From NCBI RefSeq assembly GCF_030247185.1, contig NC_080571.1, positions 352,280,254 through 352,344,253 on the forward strand: DNA of 64,000 nt, read 5' to 3'. The notes below the pieces were generated by a model that ran no database searches, was not told where the DNA came from, and saw nothing but the letters and a program-made list of their open reading frames with translations. This document shows, piece by piece, positions 38,345-48,837 of the stretch. Made by a program: the position numbers and the translations under genes. This DNA comes from Malaya genurostris. Lineage: Eukaryota; Arthropoda; Insecta; Diptera; Culicidae. Each line of letters begins with the position of its first letter. The stretch's first letter is position 1.

Positions 38345-39330
38345 GTCAACTCCTGCATGTTCCCAGCTGCCTTGCCAGTCTTCTTGAAGACCCTCATCAC
38401 GATTGCCCAGTAACGTTTGATGGGTCGAAGCTGAGGCCAATTTGGTGGATTGATATTTTTATCAACGAAATTTATATCCTTTTCCACAAGCCAATTGAGA
38501 GTGGTTTTGGCTTAGTGAGCCGATGCTAAATCCAACAAAACAGGGGAGGTGTACTATGCTTCTTATATAAAGGCTGCAATCTCTTCTGGAGACACTCAGA
38601 TCGATAGATTCCTGCATTTATAGTTGCGGTAGTGTAAAAAATAGTTGACTTCAAACCACAGGAACATGTTGCTTGCCATACCAGTACCGAATTTCTTCAC
38701 TTGAATCGACCTGTCCGCATCGCTCACATCCTCTTCAACGACGACAGTAAAGTATTGTGGACCTGGAAGGATTTTTGAGTCCTATTTTACATAAGTCTCA
38801 TCGTCCATCAAAACGCATGCATTCGGACCCTGCAAAAGACGCGAATACAATTCCCGGGCCCTTGTTGTTGCTCACTTCTTCTGTTCTACACTTTGTTTCG
38901 AAATTTTCTGCTTCTTGTAAGTCTTCAGCTGATTCCGCCTCTTGATACGCTGGATCATTTCGACACTCGTTCCTGCTTTATTGACCAAAGCACGCATTGA
39001 CATTGATTTGTTCTTCGTGATTAGAGATACCACTTTCTGGTCCAGATTCGGGTTGGGAGAACCGTTTTTTTTGTCTCTTCCTGGTAGCTCATTAAAAGAA
39101 TAGTGTTCCCCAAACTTATTAATGATGGTTTTAACACTGGCATGATGAATTCCAAACCGGTTCGCCAATTTTCGCAAAGTAATACCCTTCTCACTTAGCC
39201 ATGTGTCCAGAACCTTAATTTTCACTTCTTTTTCAATACGAGACGTTTTGAAAACGCAGAATTTCAACCGCACACAAGTAAACAAACGAAAGCTGATAGC
39301 CAAACGCACAGCATGCTGTGATCTGAGCAA
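38345..39330 (-). pseudogene. DD37E Tc1/mariner transposase relic
   Basis: The minus strand encodes a 152-codon N-terminal part (38872-39330) with two helix-turn-helix units (KGITLRKLANRFGIHHASVK and ALVNKAGTSVEMIQRIKRR). Further stops follow, with LMDDETYVK (first catalytic Asp), LLDLASAH (second Asp) and, 37 residues later, PIKRYWAI in which the catalytic Glu is Lys. An in-frame TAA replaces a Tyr after LASAH. No terminal repeats recognised; the mag-type element begins 44 bases beyond the transposase 5' end. Confidence 0.8.
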
Positions 39331-39373
39331 AAAAAAGCATCACAAATACATGCGTACTACACAAATGTATGTG

Positions 39374-39637
39374 TGTAGGGGATAAATGATTAAATAAAAG
39401 AAAAAGATTAATCTGGACTAAATAACTTGAAAGAAATTCCACATGATTATTTATTTCAGTGCATATTAAGTGCGGTCAAAAAATCGGGTATCGACTGCGA
39501 GAAAATGTGTCCAGTGTGCGTAATGAGTGAGAATTAGTTGTTCGGTCGGTAACTTGTTGAGAGAAGCAGTCAGTTTTCGGAAAGACGGCGAACGTTACAG
39601 TCGCATGAGATGGAAGGCAGTCGCATCGGACACGACA
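39374..39637 (+). repeat. mag-type element 5' LTR
   Basis: 264 bp, canonical TG...CA ends. AATAAA lies close to the left end (39387-39392). Promoter parts were not resolved. Confidence 0.93.
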
Positions 39638-39638
39638 T

Positions 39639-39652
39639 TGGCGCAGACGCTC
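39639..39652 (+). other. Primer-binding site
   Basis: TGGCGCAGACG begins one base after the LTR. It resembles the tRNA-Ser-type site of the errantivirus (TGGCGCAGTCG) with one difference, so the exact primer tRNA is uncertain. Confidence 0.55.
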
Positions 39653-39742
39653 CTAAGAGGCAAGTATAATTTTGTTGATAGCCTCAACTGTAACAATGCA
39701 GCAAAAGAATATGTTATAATTTAAAAATCGGCAGTAGTTCCT

Positions 39743-40008
39743 AGCCTCGAGAAGCATTTGAACAATTTAATTAAGTAAATTCATATCAAACGGCAAATGT
39801 GCCCTAGCCTCGAGTGGCATTTGAAAATTTTTCAAAATTGCGAATATACCATTAGCTTGCTTTGATTGAAATTATATTAGCTCTGTGTGGCAGACCTCTG
39901 AGTGGGAAAGAAAAAAGCTCTGAGAGGCTATTCTATATTGGTTGTTTCCTTCGAGAAGGAATAGTCGTGCCTCGAAAGGCAACACACATTTACTTCGAGT
40001 GGTATTTG
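39743..40008 (+). repeat. Leader array of about eight CCTCGAGTGG-like hairpin repeats
   Basis: Units start near 39743, 39806, 39879, 39894, 39916, 39947, 39967 and 39991: for example AGCCTCGAGTGGCATTTG, AGCTCTGAGAGGCT, TCCTTCGAGAAGGA, GCCTCGAAAGGC. Several are short perfect hairpins with CGAG or CGAA loops (TCCTT-CGAG-AAGGA; GCCT-CGAA-AGGC), and differences often preserve the stem. The array lies between the primer-binding site and gag and could serve RNA packaging, translation, or protein binding comparable to the 5'UTR insulator repeats of gypsy. Function is inferred. Confidence 0.6.
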
Positions 40009-40110
40009 TGAAACTAATACAATATATGTGTTTACGTTTTATGCATCAAGAGGAAAGTTCAATCAAAGTAACTGTTCATTTTTGTTTGCAGAAAGAAAAA
40101 CAGAGCAAAC

Positions 40111-41316
40111 ATGAAGGATTTGGCTCTTCTGGAAAAAGCTTTGGAAAACGAGAAGAAGCGTAGCTCGAGTTTATCGATGAAATTAAAAAAGGTACGGGCT
40201 GAAAAAGCGAAACTCGCGGAATCTATTAACGTTTCGCATCACGAAAATTTCATGCGGGCTCATTCAACGTCACTTGAGGAACAGCACGATTCCTTGTTTA
40301 CGGCATCCAGAAGTAATTTATCAGCAGCAACGATTAATATTCCCGAGTGTAAACCCGTTGCTAACGAGGAGGAAATCGACAAACAATCCTATGAAAGATG
40401 GAAGGAAATATTAGAAGCCTCAATTCAACTAGTTGGTGCTACGGATGAAATCACAAAAATGAATATTTTAAAAGTTAAGGCAGGATCAAAGCTGCTAGAG
40501 ATCCTTGATAATACACCTTCTACACAGAACTGTCCGGATCCGGTATTGGCTCCATATTCAAACGCTTTAAATCGTTTTAGCCAATACTTTGGCTCTCGTC
40601 AATATAATTTAATGCAACGCCAGAAATTATTGTCAACCGTGCAAATTGATGGGGAAACAGATACAAAGTATCTAAACCGTGTAATTGCTACTGCAAAACT
40701 GTGTGGCTACGACGATGACAGAGTAGTTGATAGTGTGGCCGAAGTTATACAAACTCACGCCGTTAACATAAAGGTTCGCGAAGCAGGACGAAAAATGCTT
40801 AGGAAAGGTGGATCGTTAGCCGATTTAATTGTTAAGGTTCGAGGTTACGATTTGGATAAAGCAAACGAAGAGATTTTCGCGAAAACTCACCCTAAGGTTT
40901 TGCATTCTGGAATTGCCACATTAGCATATAATAATTCAAGGTCACGATACTCCAATAGTAAGTTATCTAACTATTCGCGAGGGGAGCCACGATACGTTGG
41001 AAACTGGAAAAATTTTCGCAATCAAGGAACTGTATATGATAGAGCTCATGAGAAAAAGTCAGAAAACATAACAAATCAATGCTGGAGATGTACGAGTCGT
41101 TACCATTTACCTTCTGAGTGCCACGCGATACGAAAGGTGTGTCGAAATTGTCAGGTCGTTGGGCATATAGAACGAGCCTGCCGAAAGATGCCGTTGCCGA
41201 GTTTATTGAAGCGCAAAGATAGTAGTCCAGATGGAAGGGAAACTAAATCCAAAAGGATAGCTGTAGTGGAAAAGGATGAGAAAGATTTAGAGGAAACACA
41301 GCCTGTAAGTGAATAG
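40111..41316 (+). CDS. gag: mag-type Gag
   Basis: 401 residues from an ATG in a good context (AAACATGAAG). Residues 1-40 form a Lys/Glu-rich predicted coiled coil; the capsid-like region follows (YERWKEILEASIQLV). Two zinc knuckles of the CX2CX4HX4C type are at 41080-41121 (CWRCTSRYHLPSEC) and 41139-41180 (CRNCQVVGHIERAC) and bind RNA. The last codons (VSE-stop) lie beyond a consensus splice donor at 41305, so this form is made only from unspliced RNA; splicing would replace them with Pol. Confidence 0.92.
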   Translation: MKDLALLEKALENEKKRSSSLSMKLKKVRAEKAKLAESINVSHHENFMRAHSTSLEEQHDSLFTASRSNLSAATINIPECKPVANEEEIDKQSYERWKEILEASIQLVGATDEITKMNILKVKAGSKLLEILDNTPSTQNCPDPVLAPYSNALNRFSQYFGSRQYNLMQRQKLLSTVQIDGETDTKYLNRVIATAKLCGYDDDRVVDSVAEVIQTHAVNIKVREAGRKMLRKGGSLADLIVKVRGYDLDKANEEIFAKTHPKVLHSGIATLAYNNSRSRYSNSKLSNYSRGEPRYVGNWKNFRNQGTVYDRAHEKKSENITNQCWRCTSRYHLPSECHAIRKVCRNCQVVGHIERACRKMPLPSLLKRKDSSPDGRETKSKRIAVVEKDEKDLEETQPVSE

Positions 41317-41524
41317 TTCCATAGATGAACTTCGCTGCTCATGTTTATTGCTTCGCAATTTTTGTTTTCATCCAATACAAGTAATAGCTGGTATTAATGC
41401 AAATAAATAACACACTTTCAGAAAACTAACATTCATTTCTTCCACCTCATACCTATATAATGTTTACACAAAACTGCGAAGCACTCCATACTTTCAAGAT
41501 TGTGATAGTGCTTTTCTTTTTCAG
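41305..41524 (+). other. Candidate 220-nt phase-0 intron joining gag to pol
   Basis: Donor CCT|GTAAGT at 41305, branch-like ACTAAC at 41425-41430, pyrimidine tract and acceptor TGCTTTTCTTTTTCAG|TGC ending 41524. Exon 1 ends exactly at a gag codon boundary and exon 2 begins exactly in the pol frame, which is open from there through pol. Unspliced RNA meets TAG at 41314-41316. The alternative acceptor ending at 41421 would not restore the frame. Splicing was not observed; it is inferred from sequence. Confidence 0.65.
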
Positions 41525-44500
41525 TGCGAGAAACAAGATACTTTTTCGGTAAATAAATACACAGGGTCAAAAGATCAAGACGGTGTTATCGTTGGTCGTA
41601 TAGCTGGTATATTCGTGCCCTTTTTGATCGATTCAGGAGCTGAAGTGAATACGATTGCGGAAAGTGTATTCGATTTGCTAATGAGCTATGATCTGTGTAG
41701 AGAACAACTATTCTGCTTGTCGCAGGGCACAGATAAGCCATTGAAAGCGTATGCTAGTCCAGGTGAAATATTAGTAGTTGCAACATTCGTCGCGGAGCTT
41801 TTCATTTCTATGGATAGACCCTCTTTTTTCGAGAAGTTTTATGTGGTAAAAGATAGTAAATCCCTTTTGAGCCGAAATACGGCTATTCGCTACAGTATCC
41901 TTCAAATTGGTTTGAATGTACCGATCCAAAAGTCTTCTCAGTGTACTACTAATAGTCGTAATGCTGGTGAGATATTCGCTGTAGCAGGTCAACAAGAATT
42001 TCCGAAATTCAACGTTCCACCTGTTATGCTGGCATATGATACATCGAAACCACCGTCTCGTAACATCTACACTAATATCCCCCTTGCTTTCCGAGCAGAA
42101 GCGCAACGGAGGCTAAACGATCTCTTGACTTCGGATATAATCGAACATGTTACAGATTCAATGGACAAATCATTTTGTTCCTCATTACTAGTCGTTCCCA
42201 AGGGTAAAGACGATATTCGCTTGGTAGTCGATTTGAGAGGTCCCAACAAACTCATAACAAGAACACCCTTCAGGATGCCTACATTGGAAGAAATTACGTC
42301 CAAGCTACATGGTGCAAAATGGTTTTCAACCATTGATCTTACCAGTGCTTTTTTCCATGTCGTAATACATGAAGATTCACGCCACCTCACTAATTTTTTC
42401 GCTGGAAATGCTACATATCGGTTCAAAAGAATGCCATTTGGGTTATGCAATGCTCCTGACATTTTCCAGGAGATTCTACAGACAACTATTTTGGCAGATT
42501 GTCACGGAGTTTGCAACTATTTAGACGATATATTGGTACATGGCAAAACAAAGGAGGAACACGACCACAACCTCGAGACAGTCATGAATCGTCTAAGGGA
42601 ACATAACGTGAGCATCAATAAGGACAAATGTGTTATTTGCCAGAAGAAGGTTAAGTTCTTAGGTTTCTCTATGTCTCATAACGGCTTACAAATCGAGGAA
42701 GAAAAGTGGAAAGCAATAAGAGATTTTAGAACTCCACAAAACCAGTTGGAAGTGAAAAGCTTTCTTGGATTGATGAACTTTTCGGAACGTTTCATATTCA
42801 AGAGAGCCGACAAAACAAAATTTCTAAGAGATTTAGCAAAATCAGATGTATTCTATTGGACACAGACTGAAGAGGAGGAATTCAACTTTATCAAAACTGA
42901 AGCATTGAAAACGATCGCTAAATTGGGGTTCTTCAATGAGGAGCACGAGACTGAATTGTACGTTGACGCTTCGCCGATCGGTTTGGGCGCGGTGTTGGTA
43001 CAGTTTGATAGCAAAGGAATTCCTAGAATTATATCTTGTGCTTCTAAAGCTTTAACAGAAGCTGAGCAGAAGTACCCTCATACTCAAAAGGAGGCTTTGG
43101 CGATAGTGTGGGCAGTAGAACGGTTTACTTTCTATTTGACCAGTAAATTCTTCACTATCAGAACAGATTCAGAAGCGAATGAATTTATTTTTGGCAGTGA
43201 GCACAGAACTAGTAAACGTGCCATTTCTCGTGCAGAATCCTGGGCCTTGAGATTACAGGCGTACGATTTTGTCGTAAAACGTATACCAGGACATTTAAAT
43301 GTTGCAGATGCCCTTTCCCGCTTGATTTCAAAATCTTGTGAAAACGAGGCATTTGACGAAGATAACGATAAACACATTCTTTATGCTATAGATAGTGGGT
43401 TTATGAGTATATCATGGAGAGATATTGAAATAGCCTCTGAGTCGGATGCTGAACTTATGGCGGTTAAAATGGCCTTGTCGTCCGAGAGGTGGCCGGATAA
43501 TCTTCGACGATACGAATCTGAGGTTAGAGCTCTTCGTAATTTGGGACCAATAATATTTAAGGATGATAGAGTTGTGTTACCTAACAAACTTCGTCAGCGA
43601 GCAATGGCTACTGCTCATGAAGGTCATATAGGCTGCGCCGCTATGAAGCGGATTATGAGGGAATATTTTTGGTGGCCAGGCATGAGTAAAGACGTCGAGA
43701 CCTTTGTTAAACTTTGCAACACATGCTTAATTATTTCAAGAAAGAATCCGCCAATTCCTTTGACGAGTCGGAAACTTCCAGATGGTCCATGGCAGATTTT
43801 GCAGGTTGACTTTTTATCAGTACCAGATTGTGGATATGGCGAGTTTTTGATTGTAGTCGATACCTATTCCCGATTTTTGGCGGTCGTTGAAATGAAGAAC
43901 ACGGACGCAAAGAGTACAAATATGGCTCTCATGAAGATTTTTCACTGTTGGGGCTTGCCGGTAATCATGCAGAGTGACAATGGACCTCCATTTCAAAGTA
44001 GAGAGTTCATTGATCACTGGGAAGAAAAAGGTGTGAAAATAAATAAGTCCATTCCATTTCATCCTCAGTCCAACGGAGCCGTAGAAAGGCAGAATCAAGG
44101 AATGATAAAGGCTTTGGCAAGTGCAAAGCAGGACAAGTGTAATTGGAAACATGCCTTGGAAAAGTATGTCCATACTCACAACACTGTTAAACCACATTCA
44201 CGTCTCGGAATTACACCCTTTGAACTTTTGGTAGGGTGGAAATATCGTGGAACTTTTCCATGCCTCTGGGAATCAAAGTTGACTTCGGAACTAGATAGAT
44301 CAGATGTACGAGAAACAGATGGTTTTACCAAACTTGTCAGCAAGAAGTATGCGGACATACATCGCGGAGCAAAAGATTCTGACATAGCGATTGGAGATAA
44401 GGTTGTGGTTTCGAACTTTCGAAAAAGAAGCAAAACGGATGCTAGCTTTTCTACTGAAAGATATACGGTATTAGCAAGACAAGGAGCCAAAGTGGTCATC

Positions 44501-44749
44501 AGAAGCGAGCGAGGTGTACAGTATAATCGAAATGTTCAGGATCTTAAGCGGGCTTTCGTAAATGAAAACGAAGATCGCTCAGAATATTCAGACGATCATT
44601 CAGCAGAACAAGAGTTTACATACACAAATAGCTCAGATGATGAGACGAAATTTGTTACCAATTTAGCTGATACAAAAAGAAGATCAAAAAGGACTGTGGG
44701 ACAGCCTGGTTGGATGAAAGATATGGTTTTGTATAGTATATATCAATAG
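41525..44749 (+). CDS. pol: mag-type Pol (protease, reverse transcriptase, RNase H, integrase)
   Basis: 1,074 codons, open from 41525. There is no ATG ahead of the protease, so it must be fused to Gag, most simply by the intron at 41305-41524. Domains: protease FLIDSGAEVNTI (DSG at 41630-41638); reverse transcriptase with STIDLTSAFFHV, MPFGLCNAPDIFQ and YLDD at 42518-42529; RNase H with YVDASPIGLGAVL; integrase with the HHCC finger (HEGHIG .. CNTC), QVDFL, SDNGPPF and GAVERQ, again with 35 residues between the second Asp and the Glu. All catalytic residues are present. The C-terminus is acidic and then basic (KRRSKRTVGQP). Confidence 0.92.
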   Translation, partial: CEKQDTFSVNKYTGSKDQDGVIVGRIAGIFVPFLIDSGAEVNTIAESVFDLLMSYDLCREQLFCLSQGTDKPLKAYASPGEILVVATFVAELFISMDRPSFFEKFYVVKDSKSLLSRNTAIRYSILQIGLNVPIQKSSQCTTNSRNAGEIFAVAGQQEFPKFNVPPVMLAYDTSKPPSRNIYTNIPLAFRAEAQRRLNDLLTSDIIEHVTDSMDKSFCSSLLVVPKGKDDIRLVVDLRGPNKLITRTPFRMPTLEEITSKLHGAKWFSTIDLTSAFFHVVIHEDSRHLTNFFAGNATYRFKRMPFGLCNAPDIFQEILQTTILADCHGVCNYLDDILVHGKTKEEHDHNLETVMNRLREHNVSINKDKCVICQKKVKFLGFSMSHNGLQIEEEKWKAIRDFRTPQNQLEVKSFLGLMNFSERFIFKRADKTKFLRDLAKSDVFYWTQTEEEEFNFIKTEALKTIAKLGFFNEEHETELYVDASPIGLGAVLVQFDSKGIPRIISCASKALTEAEQKYPHTQKEALAIVWAVERFTFYLTSKFFTIRTDSEANEFIFGSEHRTSKRAISRAESWALRLQAYDFVVKRIPGHLNVADALSRLISKSCENEAFDEDNDKHILYAIDSGFMSISWRDIEIASESDAELMAVKMALSSERWPDNLRRYESEVRALRNLGPIIFKDDRVVLPNKLRQRAMATAHEGHIGCAAMKRIMREYFWWPGMSKDVETFVKLCNTCLIISRKNPPIPLTSRKLPDGPWQILQVDFLSVPDCGYGEFLIVVDTYSRFLAVVEMKNTDAKSTNMALMKIFHCWGLPVIMQSDNGPPFQSREFIDHWEEKGVKINKSIPFHPQSNGAVERQNQGMIKALASAKQDKCNWKHALEKYVHTHNTVKPHSRLGITPFELLVGWKYRGTFPCLWESKLTSELDRSDVRETDGFTKLVSKKYADIHRGAKDSDIAIGDKVVVSNFRKRSKTDASFSTERYTVLARQGAKVVIRSERGVQYNRNVQDLKRAFVNENEDRSEYSDDHSAEQEFTYTNSSDDETKFVTNLADTKRRSKRTVGQPGWMKDMVLYSIYQ

Positions 44750-44768
44750 AGTAGGGGAACAGAGAGAA
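44750..44768 (+). other. Polypurine tract of the mag-type element
   Basis: The purine-rich AGTAGGGGAACAGAGAGAA runs directly up to the 3' LTR. Confidence 0.65.
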
Positions 44769-45032
44769 TGTAGGGGATAAATGATTAAATAAAAGAAAAA
44801 GATTAATCTGGACTAAATAACTTGAAAGAAATTCCACATGATTATTTATTTCAGTGCATATTAAGTGCGGTCAAAAAATCGGGTATCGACTGCGAGAAAA
44901 TGTGTCCAGTGTGCGTAATGAGTGAGAATTAGTTGTTCGGTCGGTAACTTGTTGAGAGAAGCAGTCAGTTTTCGGAAAGACGGCGAACGTTACAGTCGCA
45001 TGAGATGGAAGGCAGTCGCATCGGACACGACA
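44769..45032 (+). repeat. mag-type element 3' LTR
   Basis: 264 bp, no difference from the 5' LTR found by eye; followed by the ATGTG duplication. Confidence 0.93.
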
Positions 45033-45037
45033 ATGTG

Positions 45038-46003
45038 GATAGCTTATTTTCGATACACTCCTTAGGTCGAAAATAACCTAGCGAACCAAAAGGTACGCTT
45101 AAAGGGACTGATTTGGTAACTACGCGTTTTTTAGGTAATTACCCACAGTTGAAAGTTCGCGCTACGCAACCGACCGAACAGCTTCTAGAATACATCGTTT
45201 AGCTTCTACTCAAGCAACCAAAAGCTCTTCAATTACTGAAAACATTGACCTTCTTGCTGCTTAAAAATACACGCGAAATACTGACGACTTAACTGGTAGA
45301 ATATGAAAAAAAAGACTTATTTTAAATGATGTCAGTTTGACTTGAATACAATATAATTTAGTTTTGAAAGACAAACCGAATCAAAGAGTTATTGCTTTCT
45401 GGTAGTTCTATACAAATGAAGCATAAACATTGTAGAAATGTTTTACATTCCTCTCTTCTGCTTTTGGATTGGTGCAAACGGTCAATGCATGAATAACAGC
45501 TTCCGTTTCAATTGTGATTAAGCAAATTATTTCTCCACTGAAACATTGTTGATAATCAAAAGTACAGCTCACTTAGATTAAACAATGCGTATCTTCCACG
45601 CATTGTGAAATTTTTAGCAATTAGATCTATAGCGAAACAAACTGAGAATAACAAGAATTAGCATTCAGCTAAGTCTCCAATATCCGGTAAATATTGTATT
45701 GTATCAAGTATTGCATGACTTGATAAACCGGAAAATAACTCTTTCTAAATTCAAAGTCTTTTTCCCCTTAAATAAAATTGCTGCCGGGCATGCGATACAT
45801 CCGAGGCGGTAACCCTACATTGACTAATTATTCTTACTTATGCTTTTGTAAATTGAAATCATATTTCTTTTTTTTTAAGAAAAAACTGGCTGCTTTCTAA
45901 ATTTTGTACAGCAGTTTTGAATGGCAAAAATTTTATGTGAAAATAATTTAATTTCATATTCCTTTGATTCTGTAAGGTAAGAATCGGCTGCGAAGTCTAT
46001 TGA
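45038..46003. other. Stretch without recognised genes
   Basis: A small hairpin (TTATTTTCG..CGAAAATAA) lies at 45046-45080. The rest is AT-rich and featureless. Confidence 0.45.
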
Positions 46004-46327
46004 AACATCTTCATGTTTCGAACCAACAGAGATATAGTCTGTCAAGTAAAAGTGTAGTGGCGATTGTATGGATGCATTCATAGGCATGAAATACTGTAAA
46101 AACAAATAATTTACGAGGTGATCTAACGATTTTTTAACGGTTTGACCTGCCAAAATCAGACTGAATGTAAAGTGTTATTTTTATCACTGCAAAAACGGTA
46201 GGAGCTACCTCTACCCGGTAGAAAAAAAAGTGAATGCCTATGACTTACTGGCTCTTTAAAAGTGTCGCTACACTTTTACTTGACAGACTGTAACTCTGTT
46301 GGTTCGAAACATGAGGATGTTTTATGC
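46004..46327. repeat. Inverted repeat pair, about 60-bp arms
   Basis: CATGTTTCGAACCAACAGAG and GTCTGTCAAGTAAAAGTGTA on the left recur in reverse complement at 46263-46320, with about 200 bases between. A weaker inverted pairing links 46360-46460 to 47060-47150. This is probably the remains of a foldback or TIR element; no transposase. Confidence 0.65.
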
Positions 46328-47521
46328 CTATCAGAGAAAGAAATGCTTAGCTTCTGCAGCCGAATTTCGTTTCTTGAAACAAAAGAAAATTGCATAGAGA
46401 TTTCGTTAATTTTCTTAACTTGTAGTTTCCGTCAAGTTGAAGAAGAATTTTTTTTTGAAGATGGAGAGAGAAATAGAAAATTAAATTTGAATCAATTTTA
46501 TCTCTTTCCCGTCAATTGTTCAGAAGTTGCCAAAGAAAAGGTCGTGTTTAAAGAGAATTAGGTCTACTACGAATAATGTATTTAACCCAGCAAAGTGCAA
46601 ATCAACAGAAAAGATGAGGCTCAAATTAGATGCATGAGAACAAATTTTCCCAACAAATACTTGTCAGTAATTACCGGTCTGACTGTTGCTTGATGAGAAC
46701 CCTAAAAATAATCATAGCATATATTTTCATATACAACACTACAGCTAATTATACATTACCTGAGACTAGAGATCTCAACGTTGACAGAACTTGCATTGAA
46801 GGGTCGATGTAACGACATAATAAACTTTTCAGTCAAGCATTTGGGCATTCAAATAATTTCTTAAAGTAGCCATCCGGTACCTCGAACGGTTTGTGAATAT
46901 CCATAAAAAATCGACGATGTGAATAATTTTGCCTAAAATATGTCTCCATTGCTCCTGCGAAATATATTTTTTAATAATTTTGCTGAATTTTATCACTAAA
47001 AGACCTTTCAAAATTTACTTCGCAAACAACGTTGTGTTCAAGAAAATTATTTTCTCTTTTTTTTCACGCGTCGAAAAAATTTTCTGAAGCTTGACGGGAA
47101 TTCCAAACTAAGAAAACAGGGGAAATATCATTGCAATTTTCGTTTCTTTCAAGTAATTTTGTGACCAGAAGCGGAATTCTTTGAGAAGAAATAACAGTTT
47201 TATGGAAACAAAACCATTTTAAGAAAATTTCTTCTTCTAAAGAAAATTGTGATAAATTTCTTCTGTCACCGAAATTTCACTGCTGAAGGCTTTCCTTGGT
47301 GTCAATAATTACAACAATTTAAAAAATCAAATTTTATATTTTCTCTTCATTTTTGATTTTCTAGTAATTAAGCAGTTTGGATTGAAAAAATCATGCTGTT
47401 GATTCGTGTTAATTTTTACTCTGCTTTGATAAGTTTTCTACATTAGCCGTACTACGTGTCACGACACACTCGGTCCAGAAGTGCTACTCCTATTTTCGAG
47501 ATTTCAATTACACACTTATGT
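46328..47521. other. Stretch without recognised genes
   Basis: AT-rich, with weak inverted similarity between 46360-46460 and 47060-47150; no gene recognised. Confidence 0.45.
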
Positions 47522-47674
47522 CGTTTTTCATTGAAAAACACTGGTGGCATGGATTGCTCTGATTTTGCACTTTCGAGCAGAAATGAAATATTCTGACGGT
47601 GTTTCATTGCCTTTCTTGCTCGAAAGTGCAAAACCAGAGCAATCCACGCCACCAGTGTTTTTCAATGAAAAACG
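47522..47674. repeat. Palindrome with 58-bp arms
   Basis: 47522-47579 (CGTTTTTCATTGAAAAACAC TGGTGGC ... TTTCGAGCA) and its near-perfect complement at 47617-47674 surround a 37-base spacer. Probably a miniature foldback element. Confidence 0.8.
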
Positions 47675-47798
47675 CCATTAGAAAAATCATGTGAATTTAC
47701 ACAGAAAAAAGTAATCGGACAATTAGTATCGTTTATAATAGTTAACTGACATAGGACAATTAATAGAGTTCCGAATTGTAAAGTAACTTTTAGTTTAG

Positions 47799-48837
47799 AG
47801 CAATTCCAGGAATGAGTAGACGAAAAAGTGACAAAATCGGAATCGACCATCTCCGATTTGGACGAAACTTTGCACATGGCTTCAGTATGGCAAACCATAA
47901 GTTTTGAACCGATGGAGAGGTCAATTCGACTCACGACTGATTCTTAAAAAGGGCGTATGTATTTTTGCTTTTCACAAAAATTGCCTTTTTCAAATCGTTG
48001 TAACTCGGAAACCGTTAATTGTAAAAAAATGGCGTTCAGGAAGAAGTTGTGGGGAATAGATTGGGCACTCTAAAAAAATATACACTGAAAAAAATTTTTG
48101 ATTTTTTTCTCAATAATTACAAAATAATCCGACGTCGGAAACAGAAGGGCAGTCAACAACGGAACCACAACCATCCACATCGCAATACGATTTAGAGGAA
48201 GTACCTTCAGCAGCTTCAAATCAACTCAGCATCTTCTGAAGCATCAGTCGCGACGGAGTATTCAAGAGCACACAACATTGAACTCTTCAACAAGGGCATC
48301 GCAGGAATCAACGTGTCTCCAATATCAACGAACGGTTTCCAAATTACAACGAGAAGAACTTGATCATTTGCATGCACCCGTAAACTGTTTTAGCTGTAAC
48401 CTCTTCATTTTTCACAAGGCATTGATGGGATAGCCATCAATCTGTTGGTTTTAATAACAGCTTTGAAATAAAAATAGAATTAAAACCATGATTTTTTTAT
48501 TTAACTTTTTCGGATTATTTTGTAATTAGTGAGAAAAAAATCGAAATTGTTTTTCAGTGTATATTGTTTTTTTAGAGTGTCCAATCGATTCCTTACAACT
48601 TCTTCCTAAACGCTATTTTTGTACAATTAGCGGTTTCCGAGTTTTGAAAAAGGCAATTTTTGTGAAATGCTAAAATACATACGCCATTTTTTTAAATCAG
48701 TCGTGAGTCGGATTGACCTCTTCATCGGTTTAAAACTTATGGTTTGCCATACTGAAGCCATGTGCAAAGCTTCATCCAAATCGGAGAAGCTCGAGTCTGA
48801 TGATCTGCTGAGCATTTCTGGAATTGTTCTTTAATTT
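47799..48837. mobile_element. Long-TIR foldback element
   Basis: The left arm 47799-48133 and right arm 48510-48837 are imperfect inverted repeats of about 330 bp (shared blocks include GCACATGGCTTCAGTATGGC, CGACTCACGACTGATT and TTACAAAATAATCCGA). The 376-base core contains a degraded coding-like segment: SETEGQSTTEPQPSTSQYDL in one frame and REELDHLHAPVNCFSC in another, followed by AATAAAA-type signals. The core may be the end of a transposase or captured host DNA; I do not recognise it. Confidence 0.7.

Larger units (their letters stand above)
39374..45032 (+). mobile_element. Complete mag-type Ty3/gypsy element, recently inserted
   Basis: 264-bp LTRs (TGTAGGGG...GACACGACA) look identical base by base and are flanked by a perfect 5-bp duplication ATGTG (39369-39373 and 45033-45037). 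Inside: primer-binding site, a leader with hairpin-like repeats, gag with two zinc knuckles, an intron candidate, and pol with protease, reverse transcriptase, RNase H and integrase. No env. Double CCHC Gag and a DSG protease point to the mag lineage. All frames are open, so it is probably a young, possibly active copy. Confidence 0.93.

Noticed and set aside
38300..39373. Terminal inverted repeats for the 38-kb DD37E relic
   Set aside because: No matching ends were found by eye, and the 5' side runs into the mag-type element insertion.
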